Assembly: GCA_900176545.1 (NCBI GenBank)
Contig: FWXP01000003.1
Span: 329,528 to 393,527, forward strand
Source: Oscillospiraceae bacterium
Lineage (GTDB): Bacteria; Bacillota; Clostridia; Saccharofermentanales; Saccharofermentanaceae
Direction of reading: 5' to 3'
DNA length: 64,000 nt
Part shown: positions 34,832 through 43,952 of the stretch, in pieces
How the letters are laid out: each line of letters opens with the position of its first letter
Numbering within the stretch: the first letter of the stretch is position 1
Notes under the pieces: generated by a model
Database searches by the model: none
What the model was told of the DNA's origin: nothing
The model's input: the letters and a program-made list of their open reading frames with translations, nothing else
Made by a program: the position numbers and the translations under genes

Positions 34832-36292
34832 ATGGACAACGCTTTGGACTTTTCAAAGCGTTCGTCTTTTAAGAGGGAGATTTTACTTGAAAAGTTCTAT
34901 CCTTCAAGGATAATCCTGCCAATGAAGATGAACTACGGTGAAGCAGCCGTTCCTACGGTAAGGGTCGGGGAGAAGGTGACTATAGGGCAGTGTGTCGGAG
35001 CGCCTAATCCCGGTTCTTTTGCGGTGCCCGTTCATAGCGGGATATCAGGAGAAGTAAAGGAGATCAGGAATATCACTCTCCCTAATTCTGTCACTTGTAA
35101 GGCTGTAGTCATAGAAAGTGACCGTAAGAGGACTTACCACCCGTCCGTATATCCCAGAGCTGACGTAAATATCAGCGCATCTAAGGTCAGAGGTATCGTT
35201 AAGGACGCAGGTATCGTCGGCATGGGCGGCGAAGGTATCCCTACCATAGCCAAGATAAATATGGCCAGAAGATCCGGTGTAGACAGGATACTCGTAAACT
35301 GTCTTCAGAGTGAGCCTTATGCCAACTGCGATTACATGAGGATAAGTGAATCACCCGAGTATATCGTTATGGGCGCCGTAGCACTTGCCGGAGCAGTAGG
35401 AGTAAAGAGGATAGATTTTCTTATTCCTGACAGTAGGAAGGAAGAGATCTCCGCTCTTCAGAATGCCATGCAGATGTCTGCAGGCGATTACTCCGGATAT
35501 ATATTCAATTTCAAGTACTTTAAGGACAGGTTCCCTCAAGGTTACTATGCGCTTGTTGCGAAAGCTCTTTACGGAGTAGACCTTGGAGAGGGCGAGACGT
35601 TGGAGAGCAGATGTAAGGCAGTAATGTTCAACTGTTCTACCGTATATTCCTGCTGGGAAGCTATTGCCGATAATATGCCCTTATCTTCCAGGATAATCTC
35701 TATATCAGGTGACGACGAGCCGGGACATAACGTCCTTGTTCCTATCGGTACACCCGTATCCGAGATACTTAATAACGTCAACAGCAATATAAAGACATCC
35801 AAGAAGCTCATATGGGGAAATTGCCTTACGGGTCTTGAGATAAAGGACCCCGACAATACTCCCGTGATAAAGACTACTTCCGCGATCTCCGTTATATCCA
35901 GGAAGGAGTTCCCCACGACGCCGTGCATCCGCTGCTTCCAGTGCGAAGATGCATGTCCCATGGGATTGGAGCCGGCGCTGCTGCATAACCTTCTTAAGAG
36001 AGGACTCGAGTTTTCTGCTCAGGACGAAGGTATACGAAAGTGTATCGCCTGCGGCTCATGTTCTTATGTATGTCCTGCCGCTATAGACCTTACCGGAGTG
36101 ATAGCGTCTTACGCGCAGAAGCTCAATAAGAATCCCGAGCATCCTGACAAGCTTGGCTTTACAGAGCATACAAAGATCAATATCGGTTCAGTGTCGCTTC
36201 TGGAGACTTTCGAAGAAGACGAAGAGTATCAGACGGAAGAGGGCGGAGACGATAATATGGTACTTCCTTTCGAAGGAGGTAAGCTCATATGA
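34832..36292 (+). CDS. RnfC-like electron transfer subunit
   Basis: A 486-residue homologue of RnfC, the cytosolic NADH-side subunit of the Rnf ion-pumping complex. The flavin/NADH domain shows VGMGGEGIP, but the usual ECEPY reads QSEPY. Two complete 4Fe-4S sites are seen near the C-terminus: CIRCFQCEDACP and CIACGSCSYVCP. I prefer ATG 34832 (AAGG 7 bases before); ATG 34787 overlaps the rpoD stop and gives 15 more residues. It is the first gene of a tight C-D-G-like run with 4-base overlaps. RnfC relatives such as PduS cannot be excluded without the neighbours. Confidence 0.85.
   Translation: MDNALDFSKRSSFKREILLEKFYPSRIILPMKMNYGEAAVPTVRVGEKVTIGQCVGAPNPGSFAVPVHSGISGEVKEIRNITLPNSVTCKAVVIESDRKRTYHPSVYPRADVNISASKVRGIVKDAGIVGMGGEGIPTIAKINMARRSGVDRILVNCLQSEPYANCDYMRISESPEYIVMGAVALAGAVGVKRIDFLIPDSRKEEISALQNAMQMSAGDYSGYIFNFKYFKDRFPQGYYALVAKALYGVDLGEGETLESRCKAVMFNCSTVYSCWEAIADNMPLSSRIISISGDDEPGHNVLVPIGTPVSEILNNVNSNIKTSKKLIWGNCLTGLEIKDPDNTPVIKTTSAISVISRKEFPTTPCIRCFQCEDACPMGLEPALLHNLLKRGLEFSAQDEGIRKCIACGSCSYVCPAAIDLTGVIASYAQKLNKNPEHPDKLGFTEHTKINIGSVSLLETFEEDEEYQTEEGGDDNMVLPFEGGKLI
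34838..34870 (+). terminator. Terminator-like hairpin after rpoD, inside the rnfC start
   Basis: A perfect 9-bp stem (AACGCTTTG 34838-34846 with CAAAGCGTT 34854-34862), a 7-base loop, then CGTCTTTT. The T-run is offset by three bases, so it may be a weak terminator or attenuator for readthrough into rnfC. Confidence 0.5.
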
Positions 36293-37248
36293 TCTACGGT
36301 AAGTTCGCGCCTTTCATACATACTGACAGGACCGTATCCTATATGGAATTGTCTTTCCTTATAGCTCTGCTTCCCTGCGTATGCTATGCGATCTTCAAGT
36401 ACGGTATACGTGCGTTGATGCTCATATTGAGCTGCGTTCTCATGAACGTTCTTTGTGCCATGCTCTTTTCCAAGAGCAAGAAAATAAGGATTAAAAGGAC
36501 ATACCTTCATAATGTCATATCAGGAGTCCTGTTCAGCCTTATGCTGCCTCCTGATACGTCTCTTCTCATACCGATAACAGCTTCTGTCTTTATGACCTTC
36601 GTAACTGAAGTCCTGTTCGGAGGCATAGCGTTCTGTCAAGTTAACAGTCCTGTTCTTGCGAGGATACTCGTTGAAGTAGTATGGGGCGAACGCTTGAAGG
36701 GATTCTCTGAAGGCAGTAATCACTGGTTTGCCATAAAGTCCTTGTTCTCCTTTGCCAGGACTACGTCATCAGTAGCTTCGCGTGTCGAGGATTACCACAC
36801 GGCTGAACTTATCACTGACGGTTATCCTTCATATATTGGAATGTGTTCTGTCATCATGATACTTATAGGTACCATATATCTCTTACGCTCAAGAACAGTA
36901 AGAACAGCGGCTCCGATCTGTTATCTTGTCACCGTTATCATCATCAGGGTATCGATGCATATCAAGGACGGCGTAAGATCAAATATCGCATTTCTTCTGA
37001 TATCAGGTATATTCTTCGTGGCTTTCTTCCTTCTGACGGATAGAGCGACTGTGCCTCAGAATCATCTCGGCGGCACTGTGACCGGTATCATATGCGGTAT
37101 CCTGACTGCGGGTGCTTTTGAGATATCAGGCGGGATCACGGCACTTTGTGTCCCCGTAGTAATGGTGAATATCATCTCAGGGCTTGTAGAATACTTTACG
37201 TCAGATGCTTCTGAGAGACATGCGGCAGTTAGGGAGGAGGCACAATGA
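36289..37248 (+). CDS. RnfD-like membrane subunit
   Basis: A 319-residue integral membrane protein that follows RnfD in hydrophobic layout. Shared marks are SYMELSFLIALLPC, SGVLFSLMLPPDT, FGGIAFCQVNSPVLARI, and FFLLTDRATVP where RnfD has ATDYVTSP. The flavin-attachment motif of normal RnfD, SGAT, is not present; EDYHTAE with T171 lies at about the right place. Covalent FMN is therefore doubtful. It overlaps rnfC and the next gene by 4 bases each. Confidence 0.8.
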   Translation: MIYGKFAPFIHTDRTVSYMELSFLIALLPCVCYAIFKYGIRALMLILSCVLMNVLCAMLFSKSKKIRIKRTYLHNVISGVLFSLMLPPDTSLLIPITASVFMTFVTEVLFGGIAFCQVNSPVLARILVEVVWGERLKGFSEGSNHWFAIKSLFSFARTTSSVASRVEDYHTAELITDGYPSYIGMCSVIMILIGTIYLLRSRTVRTAAPICYLVTVIIIRVSMHIKDGVRSNIAFLLISGIFFVAFFLLTDRATVPQNHLGGTVTGIICGILTAGAFEISGGITALCVPVVMVNIISGLVEYFTSDASERHAAVREEAQ

Positions 37249-38579
37249 ATTCCTCACAGATAAAGAGAATGACAATAGAAGCAGTTGTGGTATTGATCCT
37301 GAGCTTTATCGTGCTCATAGCTGGTAATGCCATGACATCAGGACAGTCTGAGACCCGTATCCAGAACGGATACAGTGAGATGTTCGCCGATGTGCTCGAA
37401 GCTGCCAGATATAAGGAGATATTCCCTGAGAATATGTCCGATTTTGAAGAGATCAATCATGTATATCAAGCATTCGATGCTTCCGGTAAGCCTGTCGGAT
37501 TCATACTTGATATTACGGTGGAATCAGCAGGAAATACATCCCTTCATCTTCTGACAGGAGTAACCTACGACGGAGCAGAGCTTACGGGCATCAAGCACAT
37601 AGCTGATGAGAGCGTTCCGGCTCCCATATCGGAAGAAGAGATCGCAAGGATCGCTGAACAGGCTTCCGGTAATCAGATACCGATGTCCTATGCTGCGGGC
37701 CATTTCTCTGATGATGACGGAGACGGATCGGTGACCATGATCTCCGGCCTTAACGACGGTATCTACTATGCCCAGAGGCTCAATAAGGACAATAACGGAT
37801 ATATCGACTATGTTCAGATCGAAGTGGTGGACGGATTTATCACCAGGGTCAACTGGGATGCATTCAATATCGATATGAATACCAAAGACAGGATCGATGC
37901 ATCTTTGTCAGGCGGTTATTCGGTATCAGGAGATAACTGGGCGAATCAGTCATATAACCTCTGTCATGCTCTTATCGACTGCCAGGATCCTTCGAGACTG
38001 GCCATGAAGTCCGACGGAACGACGGATATCGTTCCCGGAGTTACCATAGACATCAGGACATTTGTGGAACTTGCTTACGAATGCATAGACAACTCTATTC
38101 ACGGTTACGATCAGGAGACTTATATCGAGGACCTCAAAGGTATAATCCAAGGGGTACTGGGATCTGATCCCGAGACTCTCGGCATAATCAACGATGAGGG
38201 ATTTGTCGTATTCTCCTTCGAGGATTATCCTAATCTCTTTGCCGAGCTCGATGCTGCCGGTAATGTTATCTCGAATCTGAACGTCAGGGAGAAGGCGACC
38301 GGTACGACAGATGATTCTGCCGGCATAAGCACCATAGAAGTCGATGAGAATGACGTGAGTAATGATCCTTATTCCGTAACAGTTATCGGTGCCGAGGACG
38401 GTGTCTCGATCGGAGGCGGATACGATATGACTTACGAGAACATAGACGGACTTCCTGTGTCAGAGATAAGGACATATATTCCGGGTATCCCCGGAGCAAG
38501 ACAGAGAACCAGGTGTGTTCTTACCGCTATCAATATCTCCTACAGATTCCTGAAGGATTATCTGGATTGGATGGCATAA
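37245..38579 (+). CDS. RnfG-like protein with an inserted FMN-binding domain
   Basis: A 444-residue exported protein, about twice the usual RnfG length. One N-terminal membrane helix (~10-29) leads to an RnfG-like FMN_bind fold (~70-125). A second domain (~160-285) has the look of Gram-positive FMN-binding lipoprotein domains: YYAQ...GYIDYVQIEVVDGFI and QDPSRLAMKSDGTTDIVPGVT. There the flavinylation motif DxxSGAT reads DIVPGVT (T267 kept). The C-terminal stretch IPGIPGARQRT sits where RnfG carries SGATxTS, so that site appears lost. Flavin loading needs ApbE, not seen in the window. Confidence 0.72.
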   Translation: MNSSQIKRMTIEAVVVLILSFIVLIAGNAMTSGQSETRIQNGYSEMFADVLEAARYKEIFPENMSDFEEINHVYQAFDASGKPVGFILDITVESAGNTSLHLLTGVTYDGAELTGIKHIADESVPAPISEEEIARIAEQASGNQIPMSYAAGHFSDDDGDGSVTMISGLNDGIYYAQRLNKDNNGYIDYVQIEVVDGFITRVNWDAFNIDMNTKDRIDASLSGGYSVSGDNWANQSYNLCHALIDCQDPSRLAMKSDGTTDIVPGVTIDIRTFVELAYECIDNSIHGYDQETYIEDLKGIIQGVLGSDPETLGIINDEGFVVFSFEDYPNLFAELDAAGNVISNLNVREKATGTTDDSAGISTIEVDENDVSNDPYSVTVIGAEDGVSIGGGYDMTYENIDGLPVSEIRTYIPGIPGARQRTRCVLTAINISYRFLKDYLDWMA

Positions 38580-38588
38580 GGGGGATAT

Positions 38589-39665
38589 ATGATCAGATAT
38601 AAGGATACAAAGCTGTCGCCTTTTGACAGGGTAGAGTTAAAGCAGGAGACAAAGAGTAAACAGGGATTCGGAGATCTTTTCAGGAAGAACTTCTACCTGT
38701 CTACGAGGGCCTGTGTTTTCATGCTGGGTTATTCTCTCACATTGGCTTGTCTAGTAGCATCCTTCGGCAGGATGTATATCCCAATATTGCTCGCGCTCCT
38801 TTGTGTTATCGTTTGGACATTTACTTTCAGGTTCGCAGAGAATTGCAGGACTATACCTCTTAATATATTTCTTAATACATCGCTTATCGCGGGACTTTAT
38901 CTTCTCCCTAAGGTGTCGCCGGATCCTGTGTCATTCTATTCATATGTCCCGCTGCTGATAGGTCTTACCGCACTTTCATCATCTATAAGGGACGGAAGAG
39001 CTTACTTTACCAGATGCAGCATATCCGAGGAGATCGTTATCCCTGGGGTGATAGGCTCTTTTTGTGTTCTCGTGGCAGCTGTTATCAGCAAGTTTGCATT
39101 TGAGAAGAAGAGCATAGGCGTAATGCTCATCATCACTGCTGTCATGTCAGGCTTGACGGCACTTGCCTTCAGTAAGGCTATAGGTCAGAAGGTAAGGATG
39201 ACATCAAGTAAGCTCATAGATGTTCACGATTATCATCCGGTTAATAAGGAAGAGAATGCGGGCTTCCTTATGGGCAGGGTAGTATTTGCCGGAGAGACGG
39301 TCGCGGTCCTGGCGGGAATGCTCGCTATGAGGATCTCAGACATGAAGTTCTCGCTTGATCTTTCTTTCGCACTTTATCCGATAGCAGCGTCTCTTGTCAT
39401 CATAATCTTTATCCTTATTGCAGGAAGGCGCTTTGATGACATCTTCGCATGCGAGTCTTTGCTGATCATTGCCGTACTGCCTCTTATGCCTTCGGTTATC
39501 GGTGTTATTATTACGATTGCCGTAGATATCGTCCTGACGGGATTCTTGCATACATATAAGAGAAGAAAGCTCTTTGCTGATATAAATACGTATTTTGACG
39601 GGCTTCCGATGCTCATGGCAGTCCTTGGTATCACGATAATGCTCGTTGAGACAGTGGCTCGATGA
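38589..39665 (+). CDS. Polytopic membrane protein, possible fused RnfE-RnfA
   Basis: A 358-residue protein with about ten helices, the fourth gene of the Rnf-like run. It is in the position of rnfE-rnfA in clostridial rnfCDGEAB operons. Its end, FADINTYFDGLPMLMAVLGI, matches the typical RnfA ending (LADVPKAFKGLPIAFITAGL) in spacing and in the GLP core. The first half has an RnfE-like pattern (MLGYSLTLA, then YVPLLIGLTAL). Cysteines normally in the first helix of each are absent. The fusion is my inference; a new membrane partner is the alternative. Confidence 0.55.
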   Translation: MIRYKDTKLSPFDRVELKQETKSKQGFGDLFRKNFYLSTRACVFMLGYSLTLACLVASFGRMYIPILLALLCVIVWTFTFRFAENCRTIPLNIFLNTSLIAGLYLLPKVSPDPVSFYSYVPLLIGLTALSSSIRDGRAYFTRCSISEEIVIPGVIGSFCVLVAAVISKFAFEKKSIGVMLIITAVMSGLTALAFSKAIGQKVRMTSSKLIDVHDYHPVNKEENAGFLMGRVVFAGETVAVLAGMLAMRISDMKFSLDLSFALYPIAASLVIIIFILIAGRRFDDIFACESLLIIAVLPLMPSVIGVIITIAVDIVLTGFLHTYKRRKLFADINTYFDGLPMLMAVLGITIMLVETVAR

Positions 39666-39717
39666 GTATTTCGGTTATCTCCATGATATATCCATAAACA
39701 GGCGATAGGATATTGGT

Positions 39718-40392
39718 ATGAGAAGACTGCTTGTTGTTGAAGACGAACCTGAGATCAGGGCACTTCTATATAATCATCTTACAAACGAAGGATTCGAAGT
39801 GGATCTTGTCGAGGACGGAGTGCGCGCCGTATCTTCATTCGAGCCAGGAGTTTACGATCTGGTCCTTCTTGATATCATGCTGCCGAAGATCGACGGATTC
39901 ACGGTATGTGAGGTGATCAAGAAAAGATCGGATGTGCCTGTCATGTTCCTGTCAGCGCTAAGTGACGATAAGTCTCAGATCAAAGGATATGACCTGATGG
40001 CAGACGACTATGTTACCAAGCCTTTCTCTATGCCGGTGCTGATCCGCAAGATAAATGCGCTTCTTCGAAGGAGCGAGGGCAGTAAGCCGGAAGAGGATAA
40101 TAGCATCAGGTACGAAGATATCGTGATCGATCCTGACACTATGGAAGTCTTGGTTGGCGGAAGAGAAGTGGAACTCACGTCCAAAGAGTTCGATCTATTA
40201 GTGACGATGGTAAGAAATCCCGGCAGGGTATATTCAAGAGAACTCCTTCTGGATCTTCTCTGGGACTATAATGCTCTTGTCGATGACAGGATAGTTGACT
40301 GCCATATAAAGAATCTCAGGCATAAGCTCGGAGGGGACTATATAGAGACCGTCAGGGGCAGGGGGTACAGGATTGGAAAGAAAGGTATTTAA
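39718..40392 (+). CDS. OmpR-family response regulator
   Basis: A 224-residue two-component regulator. The receiver has acidic residues VVEDE, phosphorylated D52 in LLDIMLP, S79 and K101 (KPF). The C-terminal winged helix contains ELTSKEFDLLVTMVRNPGRVYSRELLL and ends RGRGYRIGKK. It overlaps the kinase gene by 20 bases and starts 52 bases after the Rnf-like run, so it may respond to, or control, that run. Confidence 0.93.
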   Translation: MRRLLVVEDEPEIRALLYNHLTNEGFEVDLVEDGVRAVSSFEPGVYDLVLLDIMLPKIDGFTVCEVIKKRSDVPVMFLSALSDDKSQIKGYDLMADDYVTKPFSMPVLIRKINALLRRSEGSKPEEDNSIRYEDIVIDPDTMEVLVGGREVELTSKEFDLLVTMVRNPGRVYSRELLLDLLWDYNALVDDRIVDCHIKNLRHKLGGDYIETVRGRGYRIGKKGI

Positions 40393-41767
40393 CAGACTTT
40401 CCGTTAAGGTCTTTCTCATATCATTCGTAGTGCAGTTCTTATCGGGAATGCTGCTTTGCTTTGTGCTCTATTCCAGGACTCCCGAGATGCTCTATTCCCC
40501 TAAGGATGAGATGGACGATCTTATGTATAAGCTCTCACTTACACCCCGTGAGGAGAGCGGAGATATCATAGACGATTTTATAAGCCGTACAGGGATCAAG
40601 ATGGCTTTCTATATCCAGGATGAATATATCAACGGAGCATACAATTCTCCTGTTCAAGACATAGGAGGACTTACCATAAAGACGAAGGAAGAAGCAGACG
40701 CGGCTATGCACGAACTTTCTGACGGCGACGAATTCGGAACATATGGCGTTACGTTCAAGGACGATCCGACTGATTACATGCTTCAGTATTACTATTCAGG
40801 AGGACAGACGAACCTGATCCCCAGAGCTCTTCATAACAGTTATCCTATCCTGATCGCAGTCGTAGCATCACTGTCGCTTGTAAGTTCAGTGATATACACC
40901 ATCCTCTTTGCAAGCCCGGTAAGGAAGCTGAGCAAGGTCTCGCGAGAGATGGCGAATATGGATTTCACTGTTAAATGTGATACCAAAAGAGGAGATGAGA
41001 TCGGAGACCTTGCCAGGGATCTTAATACATTGTCCGTGACCCTCGACAGTAAGATAAAGGAACTTGAAGCTGAGATAGAACGTGTCCATGAACTGGAAAA
41101 CCAGAAGGAGATGTTCTTCGCGGCAGCTTCCCATGAACTCAAGACTCCCGTCACTATCCTGGAAGGACACATCAGGGGGATGCTCGAAAGAGTCGGTCCT
41201 TACGAAGACCACGATGAATATCTCTCAAGATCTCTTCGTACCGTCAAAAGGATGGAAAGCCTGATAAATGAGATATTGACCGCATCGCGTATGCAGTCTT
41301 CTTCTGAATTGAATCTCACACGTGTCGATATGGCCAAACTCATAAAAGCGACCATAGAGGAGGCATCCGACCTTCTTGAGGCAAGGGAGATGACTGCGGT
41401 AAAGGATATTGAAGAAGACTTGTTCTTTGAAGGTAATCTCGAACTGACATCACTTGCAGTGAATACCTTCATGAGCAATGCCGTATTCTACGGCACCGAA
41501 GGATCTGCGATAGAGATAGGAGCCCATAAGGAAGACGGTTCGATCAACGTTACGATAAGAAACAGAAATGCTCATATAGAGGAGAACGACTTGGATCATC
41601 TCTTCGAACCTTTCTACAGAACAGATGCGTCCCGCAGCAGAAGAAGCGGCGGAAGCGGTCTTGGTCTTTATCTGGCACGCCTGATCATAACGAAGCAGAA
41701 TGGTGAATGCAGCCTGATAAACGATGGTCCTGATGTATTAGCCAAGATCGTATTTCCCTCCATATAA
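40373..41767 (+). CDS. Sensor histidine kinase (HAMP, HisKA, HATPase)
   Basis: A 464-residue membrane kinase. TM1 spans ~12-33, an extracellular sensor of ~120 residues follows, TM2 spans ~158-180, then HAMP, HisKA with H254 in ASHELKTPV, an N box (FMSNAVFYG), and the G box SGGSGLGLYLARLI. The start TTG 40373 lies inside the response regulator gene with a G-rich stretch before it. Its signal is unknown. The following esterase lipoprotein gene, 75 bases later, may be a target. Confidence 0.92.
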   Translation: MERKVFNRLSVKVFLISFVVQFLSGMLLCFVLYSRTPEMLYSPKDEMDDLMYKLSLTPREESGDIIDDFISRTGIKMAFYIQDEYINGAYNSPVQDIGGLTIKTKEEADAAMHELSDGDEFGTYGVTFKDDPTDYMLQYYYSGGQTNLIPRALHNSYPILIAVVASLSLVSSVIYTILFASPVRKLSKVSREMANMDFTVKCDTKRGDEIGDLARDLNTLSVTLDSKIKELEAEIERVHELENQKEMFFAAASHELKTPVTILEGHIRGMLERVGPYEDHDEYLSRSLRTVKRMESLINEILTASRMQSSSELNLTRVDMAKLIKATIEEASDLLEAREMTAVKDIEEDLFFEGNLELTSLAVNTFMSNAVFYGTEGSAIEIGAHKEDGSINVTIRNRNAHIEENDLDHLFEPFYRTDASRSRRSGGSGLGLYLARLIITKQNGECSLINDGPDVLAKIVFPSI

Positions 41768-41842
41768 ACTCCATATAACCTACCTTAGAGATCCATATCG
41801 CTTTGTTACCATCTTGTCATTAACAAGATCGGAGGAGACGAT

Positions 41843-43201
41843 ATGTGTAATGGTGTTATCAAAAGGACGGCGGCGGTAATAGCAGTGATCCAACTTCTGC
41901 TTGCTATGACATCCTGCATCGGAAGGCAATACGAACATGTACTGATCAACAGGATGACTGAAGCTGAGAAGGAAAGGTCCTCTAAGACTGAACTTCAGAT
42001 CCTCGATGAGCCGTGGAATGAATGCATGAATGACTTCGCGGGCAATGTTTATTACATCGAAGGATTTGGTGCGTTGGTATATGGAAGTCCCTGCTTCGAT
42101 CCGCTTCCCCCTGAAGGATACGACGGCGGTGCGGGTAGTGTGATCTACAGACATCTCATACAAGATAAAGATCCCGATGAGATAGTCTTCGAAGATTACG
42201 AAGATTTCAAGGAACAGTTGTCGGAACTTATCGAGGAAGATATCAAAGCAGGCTGCCCGAGGGTACCCGCAGAAGAACACTTCGATGATATCATCGGACT
42301 ATACGATGCTTATATTGCAGGAGAGACCAAAGATATCGACAGGGATGATCTTGAAGCATATCTGGAACGGTATTGGGCAGGTGAGGTCGATACGGGATCT
42401 GACGGTATGTATTGGGAGATGGATAAGGAGAAGGTAGAGGCGATAAGAGACAGCATCACCGAATACCATATCTACGACGAGGAATTGGATCTGGAATTTG
42501 TAGTACATGTCACGACTCCTCCGGAGTACGATGCTGACACAGTGTATCCTGCGCTTGTAATGACTGATGCCGTATGGAGGTTCAAGGATGTAACGGAGAT
42601 ATACAAAGCGATGGAAGAAGGCAGGGCAGAACCTCAGATACTTATTACTATCGGCTTTGAATACGATATTGACGGCTGGGATAACGAAGTAAGGAGCAAT
42701 ATCCTCTGTGACCATAAGAAGGAATTCCTGGACTTTATCACGGATAATCTTATGCCTTACCTTAGTGAAGAATACAGATTCGATACCGACAGTTCGACTT
42801 TGTTCGGCCATTCCCAGGGAGGCGTATTTGCACATTATGCGGCATTTAACTACGACAGATATGAGAACAAGCCTTTCAAGAATTACATAATAGGCAGCCC
42901 TACATTCTGGACACCGTACTTTACTGACGTAAGTGATTACGAAGACTACAAGTATGAGTATGGTTACTTTGAGCGAAATGATACCTATGACAGAAATATC
43001 CTTATTACCGCAGGGGATAAGGAAGATGAGGACTACGAAGATTATTACGGTGATAACGATTCTACTTTAGAAGGAATAGAACATCTGACAGAAAGGCTTA
43101 GTACATACGGCGTTACAACATTCGAGGTCAAGATATACGACAGTCACCACTATCAGTATGTATCGGATATGCTCATAGAATACGTGTGCGATAAGGTATA
43201 A
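41843..43201 (+). CDS. Lipoprotein with esterase D-type alpha/beta hydrolase domain
   Basis: A 452-residue exported lipoprotein. The lipobox is LLAMTSC with the lipid-bearing cysteine C25. After a ~190-residue N-terminal region of unknown role comes a putative esterase domain (~210-450) with nucleophile S324 in FGHSQGGVFAHYAAF and a late histidine (YDSHHYQYV). Such enzymes cut acyl or siderophore esters; the substrate is unknown. CGGAGGAG precedes the ATG. It follows the two-component genes. Confidence 0.85.
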   Translation: MCNGVIKRTAAVIAVIQLLLAMTSCIGRQYEHVLINRMTEAEKERSSKTELQILDEPWNECMNDFAGNVYYIEGFGALVYGSPCFDPLPPEGYDGGAGSVIYRHLIQDKDPDEIVFEDYEDFKEQLSELIEEDIKAGCPRVPAEEHFDDIIGLYDAYIAGETKDIDRDDLEAYLERYWAGEVDTGSDGMYWEMDKEKVEAIRDSITEYHIYDEELDLEFVVHVTTPPEYDADTVYPALVMTDAVWRFKDVTEIYKAMEEGRAEPQILITIGFEYDIDGWDNEVRSNILCDHKKEFLDFITDNLMPYLSEEYRFDTDSSTLFGHSQGGVFAHYAAFNYDRYENKPFKNYIIGSPTFWTPYFTDVSDYEDYKYEYGYFERNDTYDRNILITAGDKEDEDYEDYYGDNDSTLEGIEHLTERLSTYGVTTFEVKIYDSHHYQYVSDMLIEYVCDKV

Positions 43202-43235
43202 TCAAAGAGATCATATGAATAGTGAGCAGTAACGG

Positions 43236-43499
43236 ATGCAAGAAGAGTTAAGATCTCAAAAGAACGATAACAGATACGTACTGTACGAGGACAGGATAGA
43301 AGTCGTATCCCGTTCTCGTACGGTCACGTTACCATTGCCGGTAGATAAAGACAGATATATGAACTATCTATGCTTTACCGGCATCTTCTATATCGGAGAT
43401 AAGCTCTATGCGACAGTAGCCACGCGGGAAAGCTACGACCTCAAGTTCGTGATAGACGAGGACACGATAGAACTTACGGATCCGACACCATTCTACTGA
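43236..43499 (+). CDS. Small hypothetical protein
   Basis: An 87-residue soluble protein with no recognised domain. It has a TATAAT at 43196-43201 but only a weak ribosome site. Its frame ends one base before the end of the convergent gene at 43500. Alternating charged and hydrophobic strands (YEDRIEVVSRSRTVTLPL) suggest a small beta fold. Real coding is likely but not certain. Confidence 0.5.
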   Translation: MQEELRSQKNDNRYVLYEDRIEVVSRSRTVTLPLPVDKDRYMNYLCFTGIFYIGDKLYATVATRESYDLKFVIDEDTIELTDPTPFY

Positions 43500-43790
43500 T
43501 CAAGCAGCATGTGCGTACTGATAAGCAGAATATATCTCATCGTAAAATGCCTGCTCTGCATCCATGAGAAATACTATCTTAAATAGGCACATACCTGTTA
43601 TCTCGCAGAGATGCTCTCTGATATCCATCGACAGATCAAGATCCATCATATCGTCAGCTTCTCTCTGGGCTATAAGATATTCATATATATCGTCAATGGA
43701 ATAGCCTGTCTTATTAGCGATGTACTCTGCCTCGGACTTAAGAAAATCCAAGCTTCTCCAATCTCCTACATAGATATCGTGATCGTTCAT
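43500..43790 (-). CDS. Small hypothetical acidic protein
   Basis: A 96-residue acidic, helical protein. A clear GAGGAGA ribosome site lies 8 bases before the ATG on the minus strand, supporting real translation. No membrane helix or motif that I recognise. It ends exactly where the convergent 87-residue gene ends. No function assigned. Confidence 0.6.
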   Translation of the reverse strand: MNDHDIYVGDWRSLDFLKSEAEYIANKTGYSIDDIYEYLIAQREADDMMDLDLSMDIREHLCEITGMCLFKIVFLMDAEQAFYDEIYSAYQYAHAA

Positions 43791-43914
43791 AGTCTGTTCT
43801 CCTCAATATAGATGGGTTAAAGTTTTCTATGACACGATTCTATAACAAGAGGTGTTCTAATAATGGTACAGAAAAGTAGTTTGCGATATTTTGTTTGGGA
43901 ACGCAAATCTCTAT

Positions 43915-43943
43915 TTGCCAATTAGAAAAAGTAAGTATATAAT
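43915..43943 (+). promoter_or_regulatory. Promoter of the tRNA-Arg gene
   Basis: TTGCCA at 43915-43920, a 17-base spacer and TATAAT at 43938-43943, nine bases before the tRNA. Confidence 0.7.
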
Positions 43944-43952
43944 TAACGTCAT

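Noticed and set aside
38589..39665. Calling this gene rnfE or rnfA outright
   Set aside because: Length, missing cysteines and weak similarity do not allow a firm name; kept as a possible fusion only.
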